Below, in pieces: positions 17,165 to 23,563 of a stretch of 39,824 nt of DNA. Under the pieces are notes generated by a model that made no database searches, was not told the origin of the DNA, and saw only the letters and a list, made by a program, of their open reading frames with translations. Every line of letters begins with the position of its first letter. Within the stretch, counting starts at the first letter, position 1. A program made the position numbers and the translations under genes. The stretch covers positions 12,668 to 52,491 of the forward strand of contig CABVRS010000006.1 of the NCBI GenBank assembly GCA_902500745.1, given 5' to 3'. This DNA comes from an uncultured Nitrospira sp. Its GTDB lineage: Bacteria > Nitrospirota > Nitrospiria > Nitrospirales > Nitrospiraceae.

Positions 17165-18559
17165 TCATTGCTTGAATTGCGCCGCTAGTTCGAGCTTGTT
17201 AACCACATATGGCAAAGATGGGTTCTTGCTCTGAAACGACATATGGCTGACGATCTTGACAATCTTACCTGCTCTTTCTCGCTCAACAGTTGGTCGCGAG
17301 GTATCCATTGATATCGCTTCATACTCTTGCAGCTCTGCCGGCTTGTCGTGCCAATGAAGCTTAGCAGCAATCAAAAACGCCTCTGTCACAGCTCCAAAGT
17401 GCGAGTCGAGCATTTCAACGCCGCCCTTAAGCGTCTTTAGCTTCTCAACAAGTTCCTTCGTGCTCCCACCTTCTAAAGCATACTGCCGATACGCTGTAGG
17501 AGCACCAACTTTAAGCACAGACAGCACCGCTAATATGTGCGGGAAAAGGTAATGGTCGTCTGGTGTCATCATCATAGCTACTCGAATTCTGGTAAAGCAC
17601 TGCTCTCTGGCACGCAGACTCATGTCAAATATGTCTGACAGAGCGACAAATGCTTCTATCAGATTGTGCTTTTCATCGCGCAGGTCTGGATGTGTCCGTT
17701 TCTCGAAGAACTGATCAAACGCAAATCGATCAAATAGGTTCTTCGTGAAGGCTTTCGCATCTGGCCTAGGAAGTAAATACTCCAGGTCGATAAATCGTCT
17801 AAGATATTCGTCTGACCGCATGTCTCGGCCATACACGGCTGATAGACTTGCGTGTAACTGCTGCTTGTCTAGGGAGAGAACAAATACTACGTTATCGATG
17901 TTGAATAGATGCTTGATGCGCTCAAGCAGATCCACGGCGTAAGTTGGGCGGCACCTATCCATCTCATCGACGAAGATGATAATTTTGGATTTCTTCCCAT
18001 CCTCATTTAACTTCTTGATTGCGTCACCTAATGAAGTACGGAATTTCTCAATGAGGGTTCGTTCAGCAGCGTACGCGTCAACAGCATCAGTTATCGAGCT
18101 TTCAACATACTCGGCAATCGACTTTTCCGTGAACGAATCGAGGTCAAGTAATCCTCCTGTCGCTACTTTGCCTGCTACTGGTATCGCCTTCTTGGCAAGT
18201 AAGGTCGCTATCTTCTTTGCCTTTTGGAAATGTTTTGCAACGGCTGATTCATTCCCTACATCGCTAGAAACAAGAGTTTGAAGCTCACCAAGAAAGGCGA
18301 CCATTGGATCGGTAGAAAAGTCGGTCGTCCAGGCATTGAAATACAAGCATGCATATCCCTTCGATTTAAGATCCGACATCAGTAACCGAACAAACGTCGT
18401 CTTTCCGGTTCCCCAGGGTGAATCAATAGCAAGGACAAATGGGCCTTCTAGCTCATCCAGAAGCAATGATAATGCTTCAACTGATGGACGTCGATTGAGG
18501 GCGTCGAATTTAAACGGGTCTTCTGCAGGAATTTCGAGTGGCTTCAGTTTGTACTTCAT
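17165..18559 (-). CDS. KAP-family P-loop NTPase
   Basis: The 464-residue protein opens with a KAP NTPase domain. Walker A is DSPWGTGKTT (Gly50 to Thr55), YFNAWTTD at 73-80 is the family motif, and Walker B is KIIIFVDEMDRCRP with Asp198. FVLSLDKQQL and the RFIDLEYLLP segment also fit. No clear membrane helices are seen, unlike many KAP proteins; a weakly hydrophobic stretch lies at about 118-140. KAP NTPases occur sporadically, often in mobile or defence islands, but the activity of this one cannot be inferred. It is alone on the minus strand between repeat A and a GTTAGGT box, as a cassette would be. Confidence 0.85.
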   Translation of the reverse strand: MKYKLKPLEIPAEDPFKFDALNRRPSVEALSLLLDELEGPFVLAIDSPWGTGKTTFVRLLMSDLKSKGYACLYFNAWTTDFSTDPMVAFLGELQTLVSSDVGNESAVAKHFQKAKKIATLLAKKAIPVAGKVATGGLLDLDSFTEKSIAEYVESSITDAVDAYAAERTLIEKFRTSLGDAIKKLNEDGKKSKIIIFVDEMDRCRPTYAVDLLERIKHLFNIDNVVFVLSLDKQQLHASLSAVYGRDMRSDEYLRRFIDLEYLLPRPDAKAFTKNLFDRFAFDQFFEKRTHPDLRDEKHNLIEAFVALSDIFDMSLRAREQCFTRIRVAMMMTPDDHYLFPHILAVLSVLKVGAPTAYRQYALEGGSTKELVEKLKTLKGGVEMLDSHFGAVTEAFLIAAKLHWHDKPAELQEYEAISMDTSRPTVERERAGKIVKIVSHMSFQSKNPSLPYVVNKLELAAQFKQ

Positions 18560-18618
18560 GTGATTATCCGTACCTCATGGCTGCTCCGCGTGAGAGCAGG
18601 AGATGCCAGGTTTCATCT

Positions 18619-18694
18619 GCCTAACACGCCATCGACTGTTCCGAGCATAACGCCATCATCTTTAGCGTTTCAATGAGAGACGGCTGTGAAACCC
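18619..18694. repeat. island repeat, copy A
   Basis: It begins GCCTAACACG and contains CCGAGCATAACGCCATCATC then TTTAGCGTTTCAATGAGA. It matches copy B at about four positions in five over some 60 bases. It lies 60 nt upstream of the KAP gene start. GCCTAAC here and GTTAGAA at 18706 bracket a sequence of attC-like size, but the arms do not pair well. Confidence 0.6.
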
Positions 18695-18758
18695 TTTACG
18701 AAGACGTTAGAAGAGGGAAGAAGGGAAACCGGAGGCGAAGAGAATGCCGGGCGAGAGT

Positions 18759-18995
18759 CTAGGCGGCGTCTGCCCCCGCGCTGGATTTGGCATGCAGAAC
18801 CGTAACGCCGACCAGTTCTTTCCCGTCGTAATGATAGATGAAGCGTCCGTCCATCTCGCTGTCGGTGGCCCGTTGCGGTTTTCTCAGGCTGATATACAGC
18901 ACGTCCGCTTCGTCGTCGTAATCAAGCCACAGGTGGTTGGAACGCAGGTTCAATGAGTGTGGGACCAGGCTGAGGATATCTATGACTTCTGCCAT
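18759..18995 (-). CDS. DUF2283 family protein, possible antitoxin
   Basis: The 78-residue protein contains the DUF2283 pattern WLDYDDEADVLYISLRKPQ followed by DGRFIYHYDGKELVGVTVLH. AGAGGCATACA precedes the ATG. Its start overlaps the end of the upstream gene by 16 nt, so the two are translated together. DUF2283 proteins are small and commonly paired with small nuclease-like genes, so an antitoxin role is plausible but inferred. A frameshifted relative lies 350 bp away at 19351-19568. Confidence 0.75.
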   Translation of the reverse strand: MAEVIDILSLVPHSLNLRSNHLWLDYDDEADVLYISLRKPQRATDSEMDGRFIYHYDGKELVGVTVLHAKSSAGADAA

Positions 18996-19264
18996 TGTAT
19001 GCCTCTTTTGAGTAGCTTATCGATCTTCGAGGTCATGAACGCTGTGATCACGAACCCATCCTGCCCCTGTTCCTTATAGGCAATCACGAGATGCTTCGCG
19101 CCGATCGCAGTCTGGTCATAATGCTTGACCGCCAATAGTTCGGCTTTGATGCCGGTCACGATAGAATCCGGATCACCAACCGTTTCCACAACAAGATCGA
19201 GGTGTCCTGCCAGATAATCATGCGACTCGACAATGTGGCTCCACCGTTCATGCGTGAGGCACAC
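18980..19264 (-). CDS. putative nuclease-fold toxin (PBECR-like)
   Basis: The 94-residue protein starts at a GTG without a clear Shine-Dalgarno. The motif LTHERWSHIVESHDYL, then DPDSIV, KHLVIAYKE and FVITAFMTSKIDKLL follow the order seen in the phage barnase-EndoU-colicin E5/RelE-like (PBECR) nuclease families: R-W-x-H-I-x-x-x-H near the start and a V-x-T-A-[FY] strand near the end. With the overlapping DUF2283 gene downstream it forms a likely toxin-antitoxin pair. Family assignment is from memory of the motif and should be treated as tentative. Confidence 0.6.
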   Translation of the reverse strand: MCLTHERWSHIVESHDYLAGHLDLVVETVGDPDSIVTGIKAELLAVKHYDQTAIGAKHLVIAYKEQGQDGFVITAFMTSKIDKLLKRGIQWQKS

Positions 19265-19350
19265 CTGGTTGCTATTGCAAGTTTTGGAGACCTCTGAGTT
19301 TTGCTACCTATTTCTGCTGACCTCGGTACGGCAGTCGTCGGAGCGACTTC

Positions 19351-19568
19351 TCAGGCAGCGTCGGTCTCGATCTTGCCGGGAAGCTTGCTTAGGATCAGTT
19401 TCTGTAGTTGGACCTTGTTGGCGGCATTGTCGATATCGTTCCTGTTAGCCGTCCACTCGAATCATAATCGAGCACGACACCCTCGGGCACTTCGCGACTT
19501 TCCAAGCCCGGTCTTTCAGCAAGATCGATATACAGCGAATCCGTGTCGGAACGATAGGTGAGTTTCAT
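19351..19568 (-). pseudogene. frameshifted DUF2283 gene
   Basis: The ATG at 19568 begins MKLTYRSDTDSLYIDLAE, continues EVPEGVVLDYDSSGRLTG and is unmistakably DUF2283. The frame then runs into a stop at 19395. In another frame the expected continuation reads DIDNAANKVQLQKLILSK and ends ETDAA with a stop at 19351. The segment is 218 nt long, so the frame is off by one base around 19442. It is either a true pseudogene or a sequencing error in a small gene of about 72 residues. Confidence 0.75.
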
Positions 19569-19621
19569 GGTTGAAGCCCTCGGTCTGGAGAAATAAGATC
19601 AGAATACGCTGGAGCGATTTG

Positions 19622-19879
19622 TTAGGCGGTTGTTTGCCGGGCTACTTTTCCAACAACCTGCCACCGGGCCTCGATCGTGTCCGCTGACAAGTCGGCCCCA
19701 CAATTCCATTCGACAAAATACCCACCATTGACGACCTTCTTAAATTCGGTCTCGTCTCGAAGCGCCTCGAACGCCTCGTACTGTAGATAAGGGCTGACAT
19801 CAAACCGGCCAACCCGGCCATCGTCTGCCACAATCGAGAGTATCCAGTTGGATCGTGCCTGGAGTTCTGCGATTCTCAT
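19622..19879 (-). CDS. DUF2442 family protein
   Basis: The 85-residue protein has the DUF2442 features RFDVSPYLQYEAFEALRD, then FKKVVNGGYFVEWNCGADLS and ARWQVVGK. Members are usually encoded beside a DUF4160 gene in toxin-antitoxin-like pairs. No DUF4160 gene is visible here, so it looks like an orphan. Its stop codon TAA lies inside GCCTAAC, the same arrangement as the cupin gene. No Shine-Dalgarno is evident; repeat B begins 12 nt upstream of the start. Confidence 0.85.
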   Translation of the reverse strand: MRIAELQARSNWILSIVADDGRVGRFDVSPYLQYEAFEALRDETEFKKVVNGGYFVEWNCGADLSADTIEARWQVVGKVARQTTA

Positions 19880-19890
19880 TGGTCAAGGCT

Positions 19891-19960
19891 TTATAACACG
19901 TCACCGAATATTCCTAGGATAACGCCATCATTATTGGCGTTTCAACGAGATGCGGCGGCG
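19891..19960. repeat. island repeat, copy B
   Basis: It begins TTATAACACG and contains the perfect inverted repeat AACGCCA-TCATTAT-TGGCGTT, then TCAACGAGATGCGGC. It sits between the divergent DUF2442 and YefM-type genes, with GTTAGGC at 19998-20004 farther right. Copies A and C are at 18619 and 21226. Confidence 0.6.
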
Positions 19961-20066
19961 AGACCACTCGTCACGCATGTTCATGAAACACAACGGGGTT
20001 AGGCGTTGTGGCGACACTGGACATTTCTCGCATTCGGCTGTACAGCATACATTTCTGGAGGCTGCC

Positions 20067-20315
20067 ATGGATACGCTGACCTATACCGCCGTTCGTGCCA
20101 ATCTCGCTCGCGCCATGGATCGAGTATGCGATGAACACGAGGCCTTGATTATTACCCGCGACGGCGAACAGTCTGTCGTGATGCTGTCGCTCGAGGAGTA
20201 CAAGGCGTTGGAAGAAACTGCCCACCTTCTACGAACGCCCGCCAACGCCAAGAGACTGCTCTCAGCCGTGGGGCAACTGAACACAGGCAAAGGTGAGCTG
20301 AAGCCGGCCAAGTGA
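20067..20315 (+). CDS. YefM/Phd-type antitoxin
   Basis: The ATG at 20067 has GGAGG six nucleotides upstream; the frame is open earlier but that part has no Phd/YefM character. The 82-residue product begins MDTLTYTAVRANLARAMDRV and contains ALIITRDGEQSVVMLSLEEY, the standard Phd/YefM DNA-binding N terminus. The C-terminal tail (LLSAVGQLNTGKGELKPAK) would wrap the toxin. It would neutralise the downstream YoeB-type toxin and repress its own promoter. It is on the plus strand, opposite to all its neighbours except the toxin. Confidence 0.93.
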   Translation: MDTLTYTAVRANLARAMDRVCDEHEALIITRDGEQSVVMLSLEEYKALEETAHLLRTPANAKRLLSAVGQLNTGKGELKPAK

Positions 20316-20566
20316 CGCTGGTGTTCGTAGACAAGGGAAGGGAAGACTACCTGTATTGGCAGAAGCATGACAAACGCATGGTGGAACGGATCAACAAGCT
20401 CATCCGCGACACACAACGCGAACCCTTCGGTGGCGTCGGCAAACCGGAACCATTGAAGCATGCGCTCTCAGGGTTGTGGTCGCGGCGGATTACAGATGAA
20501 CATCGCATGGTGTATCGCATTGTGAATGATGCGCTGGAAATTGCACAGCTCCGATTCCACTACTGA
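20312..20566 (+). CDS. YoeB-type toxin (ribosome-dependent mRNA interferase)
   Basis: The 84-residue protein has the length and ending of YoeB: REDYLYWQKHDKRMVERINK, PFGGVGKPEPLKHALSGLWS, RRITDEHRMVYRI and the terminal RFHY, giving the His83-Tyr84 pair used in catalysis. Its GTG start overlaps the antitoxin stop as GTGA, so the two are coupled. YoeB cleaves mRNA at the ribosomal A site when released from YefM. All key residues appear intact, so the toxin is likely functional. Confidence 0.93.
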   Translation: MTLVFVDKGREDYLYWQKHDKRMVERINKLIRDTQREPFGGVGKPEPLKHALSGLWSRRITDEHRMVYRIVNDALEIAQLRFHY

Positions 20567-20730
20567 TTCAAGATGTCTCTCACTGTTCAGGCCGATCCGC
20601 ATAGGCACCATTTACGCACTCAACCCTCGGTACCATCCGGCGATTCTAACACCGCCAGGTCGATAACAGGCCATGTGTGTCTTGCATCAAGTTTTATCGG
20701 GAATAGCAAGCAGCACCGCATACTGCATAC

Positions 20731-21144
20731 CTATTGTGAGACGTCATTCGGCCTGGCCCCAGGAAACCATTCTGTGTGTTGATCCCCTTGACGACCGAAA
20801 TAGGTGACTCGCTTTCCTCGAAGATAGGCCATATATCCCTGCACACCGGCCTGCATAGCACGCCCACAGAAAGCCCGAAACTTTTGCCCATGCTGTTGAC
20901 TGTCGAGAATTGCCGCCTTGAGTGCGGCCACATCAAAGCCTTCGGCTATCAAGGGAAGCCCCTCAAAGATGATAGGTGCGAGAACGGTAGCTCCTGACGC
21001 GCTGTAGAAGGTGAATGAGCGAGTGGCATAATCCACGTGATAATACTCGACGCCGTTCGCGATAAGCTTCCCCACAATTTCAGGAAACGGCATTGATCCA
21101 TCCTGCGCAGCCCGTGCCAGTAGGGCAATTTCGTTTGCGTTCAC
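20731..21144 (-). CDS. DUF1398 family protein
   Basis: The 137-residue protein begins at GTG (MNANEIALLARAAQDGSMPF) and has the DUF1398 features FPEIVGKLIANGVEYYHVDY, FDVAALKAAILDSQQHGQKF and GRAMQAGVQGYMAYLRGKRV followed by a Y-F-G-R-x-G-D-x-H-T-E-x-F-P end. The family is widespread and of unknown function. Here it sits in the accessory island as a single minus-strand gene with repeat C about 80 nt upstream of its start. Confidence 0.85.
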   Translation of the reverse strand: MNANEIALLARAAQDGSMPFPEIVGKLIANGVEYYHVDYATRSFTFYSASGATVLAPIIFEGLPLIAEGFDVAALKAAILDSQQHGQKFRAFCGRAMQAGVQGYMAYLRGKRVTYFGRQGDQHTEWFPGARPNDVSQ

Positions 21145-21225
21145 CTATGACCTCTTGGGTGATGGTATCACGTCAATCGCTGTATATTGGGCCGCATGAG
21201 AGCCAGATATGCTGGTATTTATCCA

Positions 21226-21296
21226 TTTAGCATTTCACCGAGCGGTCCGAGCATAACGCCAGACTCGTTGGCACTGCCATGAGAGCGGCCGGAGCT
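21226..21296. repeat. island repeat, copy C (diverged)
   Basis: It shares TCACCGAGCGGTCCGAGCAT, AACGCCA, TTGGC and ATGAGAGCGGC with copies A and B but has lost the symmetry of the central stem. It lies upstream of the DUF1398 gene start, as the other copies lie upstream of the KAP and DUF2442 starts. Confidence 0.5.
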
Positions 21297-21393
21297 TGTA
21301 ATACGGTATATGACTAAGCGACCAACCTGACGGCTGCCTCGTGCGTGAGCTTGTCGCGCTGCCAGATTTATGTCCGTCTTGAAGAGCCACGCA

Positions 21394-21711
21394 TCAGGTT
21401 CTCTTCGGATCAATGTGCTTCGTCCATTCATCCATCGTCGTAACCGGATGAATGGCGCCGATTTGAGTCGGCGCCAACGGTTCGAAAAATTCCAAGAGAG
21501 ACTGATAACTCTTGGCTTGAACGGTGATGTAGTACGTATGTTCCGTCACCGCCACATAGGCACTCAGGATCTTCACCCCTTTCATGGCGGCGAGGTCCCG
21601 CTTGGCCCAGAACTCATTGAGCATCGTGGCTCCCTCTTTACTTCTTCCCGGGCAATTCTCAGGCGTGTGCGTCCAATGAGCTACAAACAACATCCCGTCG
21701 CTCTCATCCAT
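21394..21711 (-). CDS. small conserved protein, DUF3303-like
   Basis: The 105-residue protein starts at ATG 21711 with GAGGAGGAAAGTT upstream. It begins MDESDGMLFVAHWTHTPENC and contains KILSAYVAVTEHTYYITVQA and a C-terminal PLAPTQIGAIHPVTTMDEW. The alternating beta-alpha pattern suggests a ferredoxin-like (dimeric alpha/beta barrel) fold as in DUF3303 proteins. The family link is tentative and no function can be given. It is preceded by a MITE-like repeat. Confidence 0.65.
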   Translation of the reverse strand: MDESDGMLFVAHWTHTPENCPGRSKEGATMLNEFWAKRDLAAMKGVKILSAYVAVTEHTYYITVQAKSYQSLLEFFEPLAPTQIGAIHPVTTMDEWTKHIDPKRT

Positions 21712-21806
21712 AACTTTCCTCCTCGTTTAATCCCAATAGGGGTCAGCGTGCAATTTCAGAGGGGCAATCAGCCCGTTTGGACCGCCCGCATTCCTCCCCA
21801 TTAGCA

Positions 21807-21924
21807 GAATGCTGAAAAAGTCCTCCAACTGCGTTCTCACATCACTCAGAGGCTCAACGTACCGAAGCGTACGCCTCGCCCCTTCGCTCGCTGCGGCCTT
21901 GCTGGATGGCCTTTTTGAGCATTC
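21807..21924. mobile_element. MITE-like palindromic repeat, about 118 bp
   Basis: The left end GAATGCTGAAAAAGTCCTCC and the right end, read on the other strand as GAATGCTCAAAAAGGCCATC, form imperfect terminal inverted repeats of about 21 bp. An inner GTACCGAAGCGTAC palindrome and a GCTCGCTGC-rich segment lie between. I recall closely similar palindromic units being scattered in Nitrospira chromosomes. It encodes nothing and depends on a transposase elsewhere if mobile. A related partial unit (the reverse of GTCTGCTGAAAAACTC) ends at 22002. Confidence 0.6.
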
Positions 21925-22002
21925 TGAGGTGGAGAGCGCCACAGCTCTTTCTGTGATCGTGCAACGCTGCGCGAAGCAGACACCGAGTTTTTCAGCAGAC
22001 TG

Positions 22003-22383
22003 TTAGGTGCGCTTTCCGTCCGCCACCCTGTTGGGGAATGACACCTCGAGCACGACACACCCGACATCGGTCTTAAACGGACCATGCTGTTCCCCGGGAG
22101 GGCGGCTTGCGTACTCTCCCGCTTCAAGCCAGCGATCGAAGGTGTGGTCGTATAGCCGGCCGCTGACAATGAAGACCTCTTCCGGGTACGCATGGGTCTT
22201 TCCCCCGAACGCCGATGTATCGGCGCCAGGCAAGAAGCGAGTCAGCCTGGTGTATTCGCCCGTCACTGCATCGATACTCAGCGTGACCTCCTCGGCCATC
22301 CCCTCCAGACCTTTGATGGGAGTCCAGCGAGTTCGTTGGTCGGGAGCCAGCGGGTTCCAGTACGTGGTGGTCGATTTCGACAT
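22003..22383 (-). CDS. cupin-domain protein
   Basis: The 126-residue protein has a single cupin barrel: TRFLPGADTSAFGGKTHAYP, EEVFIVSGRLYDH and the second motif EYASRPPGEQHGPFKTDVGC. This resembles the ChrR-type cupins. Metal ligands would be His of KTHAYPEE, the Glu and the His of GEQHGP. It is a soluble protein of unknown substrate. The ATG follows GGGACGGAA. Its stop codon TAA lies within ACCTAAC, directly at the edge of repeat sequence. Confidence 0.8.
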   Translation of the reverse strand: MSKSTTTYWNPLAPDQRTRWTPIKGLEGMAEEVTLSIDAVTGEYTRLTRFLPGADTSAFGGKTHAYPEEVFIVSGRLYDHTFDRWLEAGEYASRPPGEQHGPFKTDVGCVVLEVSFPNRVADGKRT

Positions 22384-22407
22384 TTCCGTCCCAACACAAT
22401 GTGTGAT

Positions 22408-22938
22408 TCAGTTCTTCGGTCCGCCGTGGGGTCGTTTCCGCTGGACCTTTCGGAACTCCCAGGGAGGAATGGGTTCAGGATCTTCCCACAGCCCCTTCTT
22501 TGCCTCTCTTGCTTCCAGTTCAAACCGTTCCAGTTCAGCGTCGCCCGGTGCAGATTTGCGAGACCACCAGCATCGGCCATCCTTTACCAACGCGTGATTC
22601 ACGTTGGTGCCATCCGCAAGCAGCACATCGGCCATGATTCGCCCGTGCTTGTCCTTCCCATGAGGTTCGACTGTGACTTGCATGGCGAACACAAGGGCCG
22701 AGATCGCTGGCTTCACATCGTCGCCGTAGGGTTGGCCCTTCTCCGGACAATCGAGACCATGCAAATGGATACGTTGCGTCTTCCCAAGGCGTACGACTTC
22801 GATGGCGCTCCCCTCAAGAACTCCGACTACTTCCCCGCTGAAGGGCAATGCTTCGGTTGAGATCAAGAGGAAGAGCAGAACCAGTGGAAGCACACGTAGG
22901 CTCATGAGACGTGCCATCGTAATGGTGAATAGGTTCAT
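22408..22938 (-). CDS. exported thermonuclease-family (SNase) protein
   Basis: The ATG at 22938 (MNLFTITMARLMSLRVLPLV) overlaps the stop of the preceding small ORF as ATGA and gives a normal signal peptide; 176 residues. The staphylococcal nuclease fold is seen as VVGVLEGSAIEVV, LHGLDCPEKGQPYGDDVK, DKHGRIMADVLLADGTNVNH and EAREAKKGLWED. The conserved Asp and Glu of LDCPE and the Arg of KHGR are kept. The catalytic arginine expected five residues before that Asp is histidine (IHLHGLD), so activity may be reduced or altered. It is predicted to be secreted or periplasmic. Confidence 0.85.
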   Translation of the reverse strand: MNLFTITMARLMSLRVLPLVLLFLLISTEALPFSGEVVGVLEGSAIEVVRLGKTQRIHLHGLDCPEKGQPYGDDVKPAISALVFAMQVTVEPHGKDKHGRIMADVLLADGTNVNHALVKDGRCWWSRKSAPGDAELERFELEAREAKKGLWEDPEPIPPWEFRKVQRKRPHGGPKN

Positions 22939-23177
22939 GACGCATCGATAGCCGGCCCCACTCCCACACTCGTTGCTAACAGGGATGGGGACCGGAAGAC
23001 GACAGTGGTGACTGAGAGGAGTGGGCATGACTGAAAATCCTGAAAGAAAATCCAGGAGCATTGTAGGAGGACCACCGCCAGAGGCGCAAGCAGCTTTGAC
23101 CAGGTTTCTGAGACGATGACTCGTTCAAACGGCCTCTGTACCTGCTGGACAACCCGGTTCCTCACCTTACACACCAT
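22935..23177 (-). CDS. hypothetical 80-residue protein between hypC and the nuclease
   Basis: The frame starts with an ATG 9 nt after the hypC stop and ends in an ATGA overlap with the nuclease start, which is the only reason to believe it. It begins MVCKVRNRVVQQVQRPFERV and has a hydrophobic stretch LLAPLAVVLLQCSWIFF. The C-terminal third looks low-complexity. No family is recognised and no Shine-Dalgarno is clear. It may be a small membrane protein or a spurious frame at the island boundary. Confidence 0.35.
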   Translation of the reverse strand: MVCKVRNRVVQQVQRPFERVIVSETWSKLLAPLAVVLLQCSWIFFQDFQSCPLLSVTTVVFRSPSLLATSVGVGPAIDAS

Positions 23178-23186
23178 GTCTTGCGT

Positions 23187-23435
23187 TCACCCCTCGGGTG
23201 CATCTCGTGAATTGAAGGCAGCCAGGTCGGCATAGGTCTCCAATGTCCGGCGAGCTGCGGCTTCATCCAGCTTGCTGATGGCAAAGCCGACATGGACGAT
23301 GACGTAGTCCCCGACTCCGGCTTCCGGGACCAGCGCGAGTGACACTGATTTCGTCACTCCGCCGAATGAGACCGTTGCAGTGCGAAGCTGGTCGTCCCCG
23401 ATATTCAGAACTTGCCCTGGGACCGCGAGACACAT
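23187..23435 (-). CDS. hypC: hydrogenase maturation chaperone HypC
   Basis: The 82-residue protein begins MCLAVPGQVLNI, with the essential N-terminal Cys2 of HypC/HybG, and contains DYVIVHVGFAISKLDEAAA, the family signature. HypC carries the Fe(CN)2CO unit with HypD and delivers it to the large subunit precursor. It is downstream of hypF in the transcript and separated from it by heptamer repeat copy 2. The partner gene hypD lies 6.2 kb away beyond the island. Confidence 0.96.
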   Translation of the reverse strand: MCLAVPGQVLNIGDDQLRTATVSFGGVTKSVSLALVPEAGVGDYVIVHVGFAISKLDEAAARRTLETYADLAAFNSRDAPEG

Positions 23436-23448
23436 TTTCGCTCCTAAC

Positions 23449-23563
23449 GCTCAAGTTTCACGTTGCGAGTTCCATGTCTCAGGTTTCTGATCTCCATCTT
23501 CATAACGTGAAACATGAAACCCGAAACTAGAAACGTTCACTCCTAAACGGTTCACGCTTCACG
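23449..23563. repeat. degenerate heptamer repeat array with dyad symmetry, copy 2
   Basis: TTTCACG-TTGCGAG-TTCCATG-TCTCAGG units on the left face CGTGAAA-CATGAAA-CCCGAAA-CTAGAAA on the right. The tail GGTTCACGCTTCACG overlaps the hypF stop codon. It fills the hypC-hypF gap. Confidence 0.7.
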
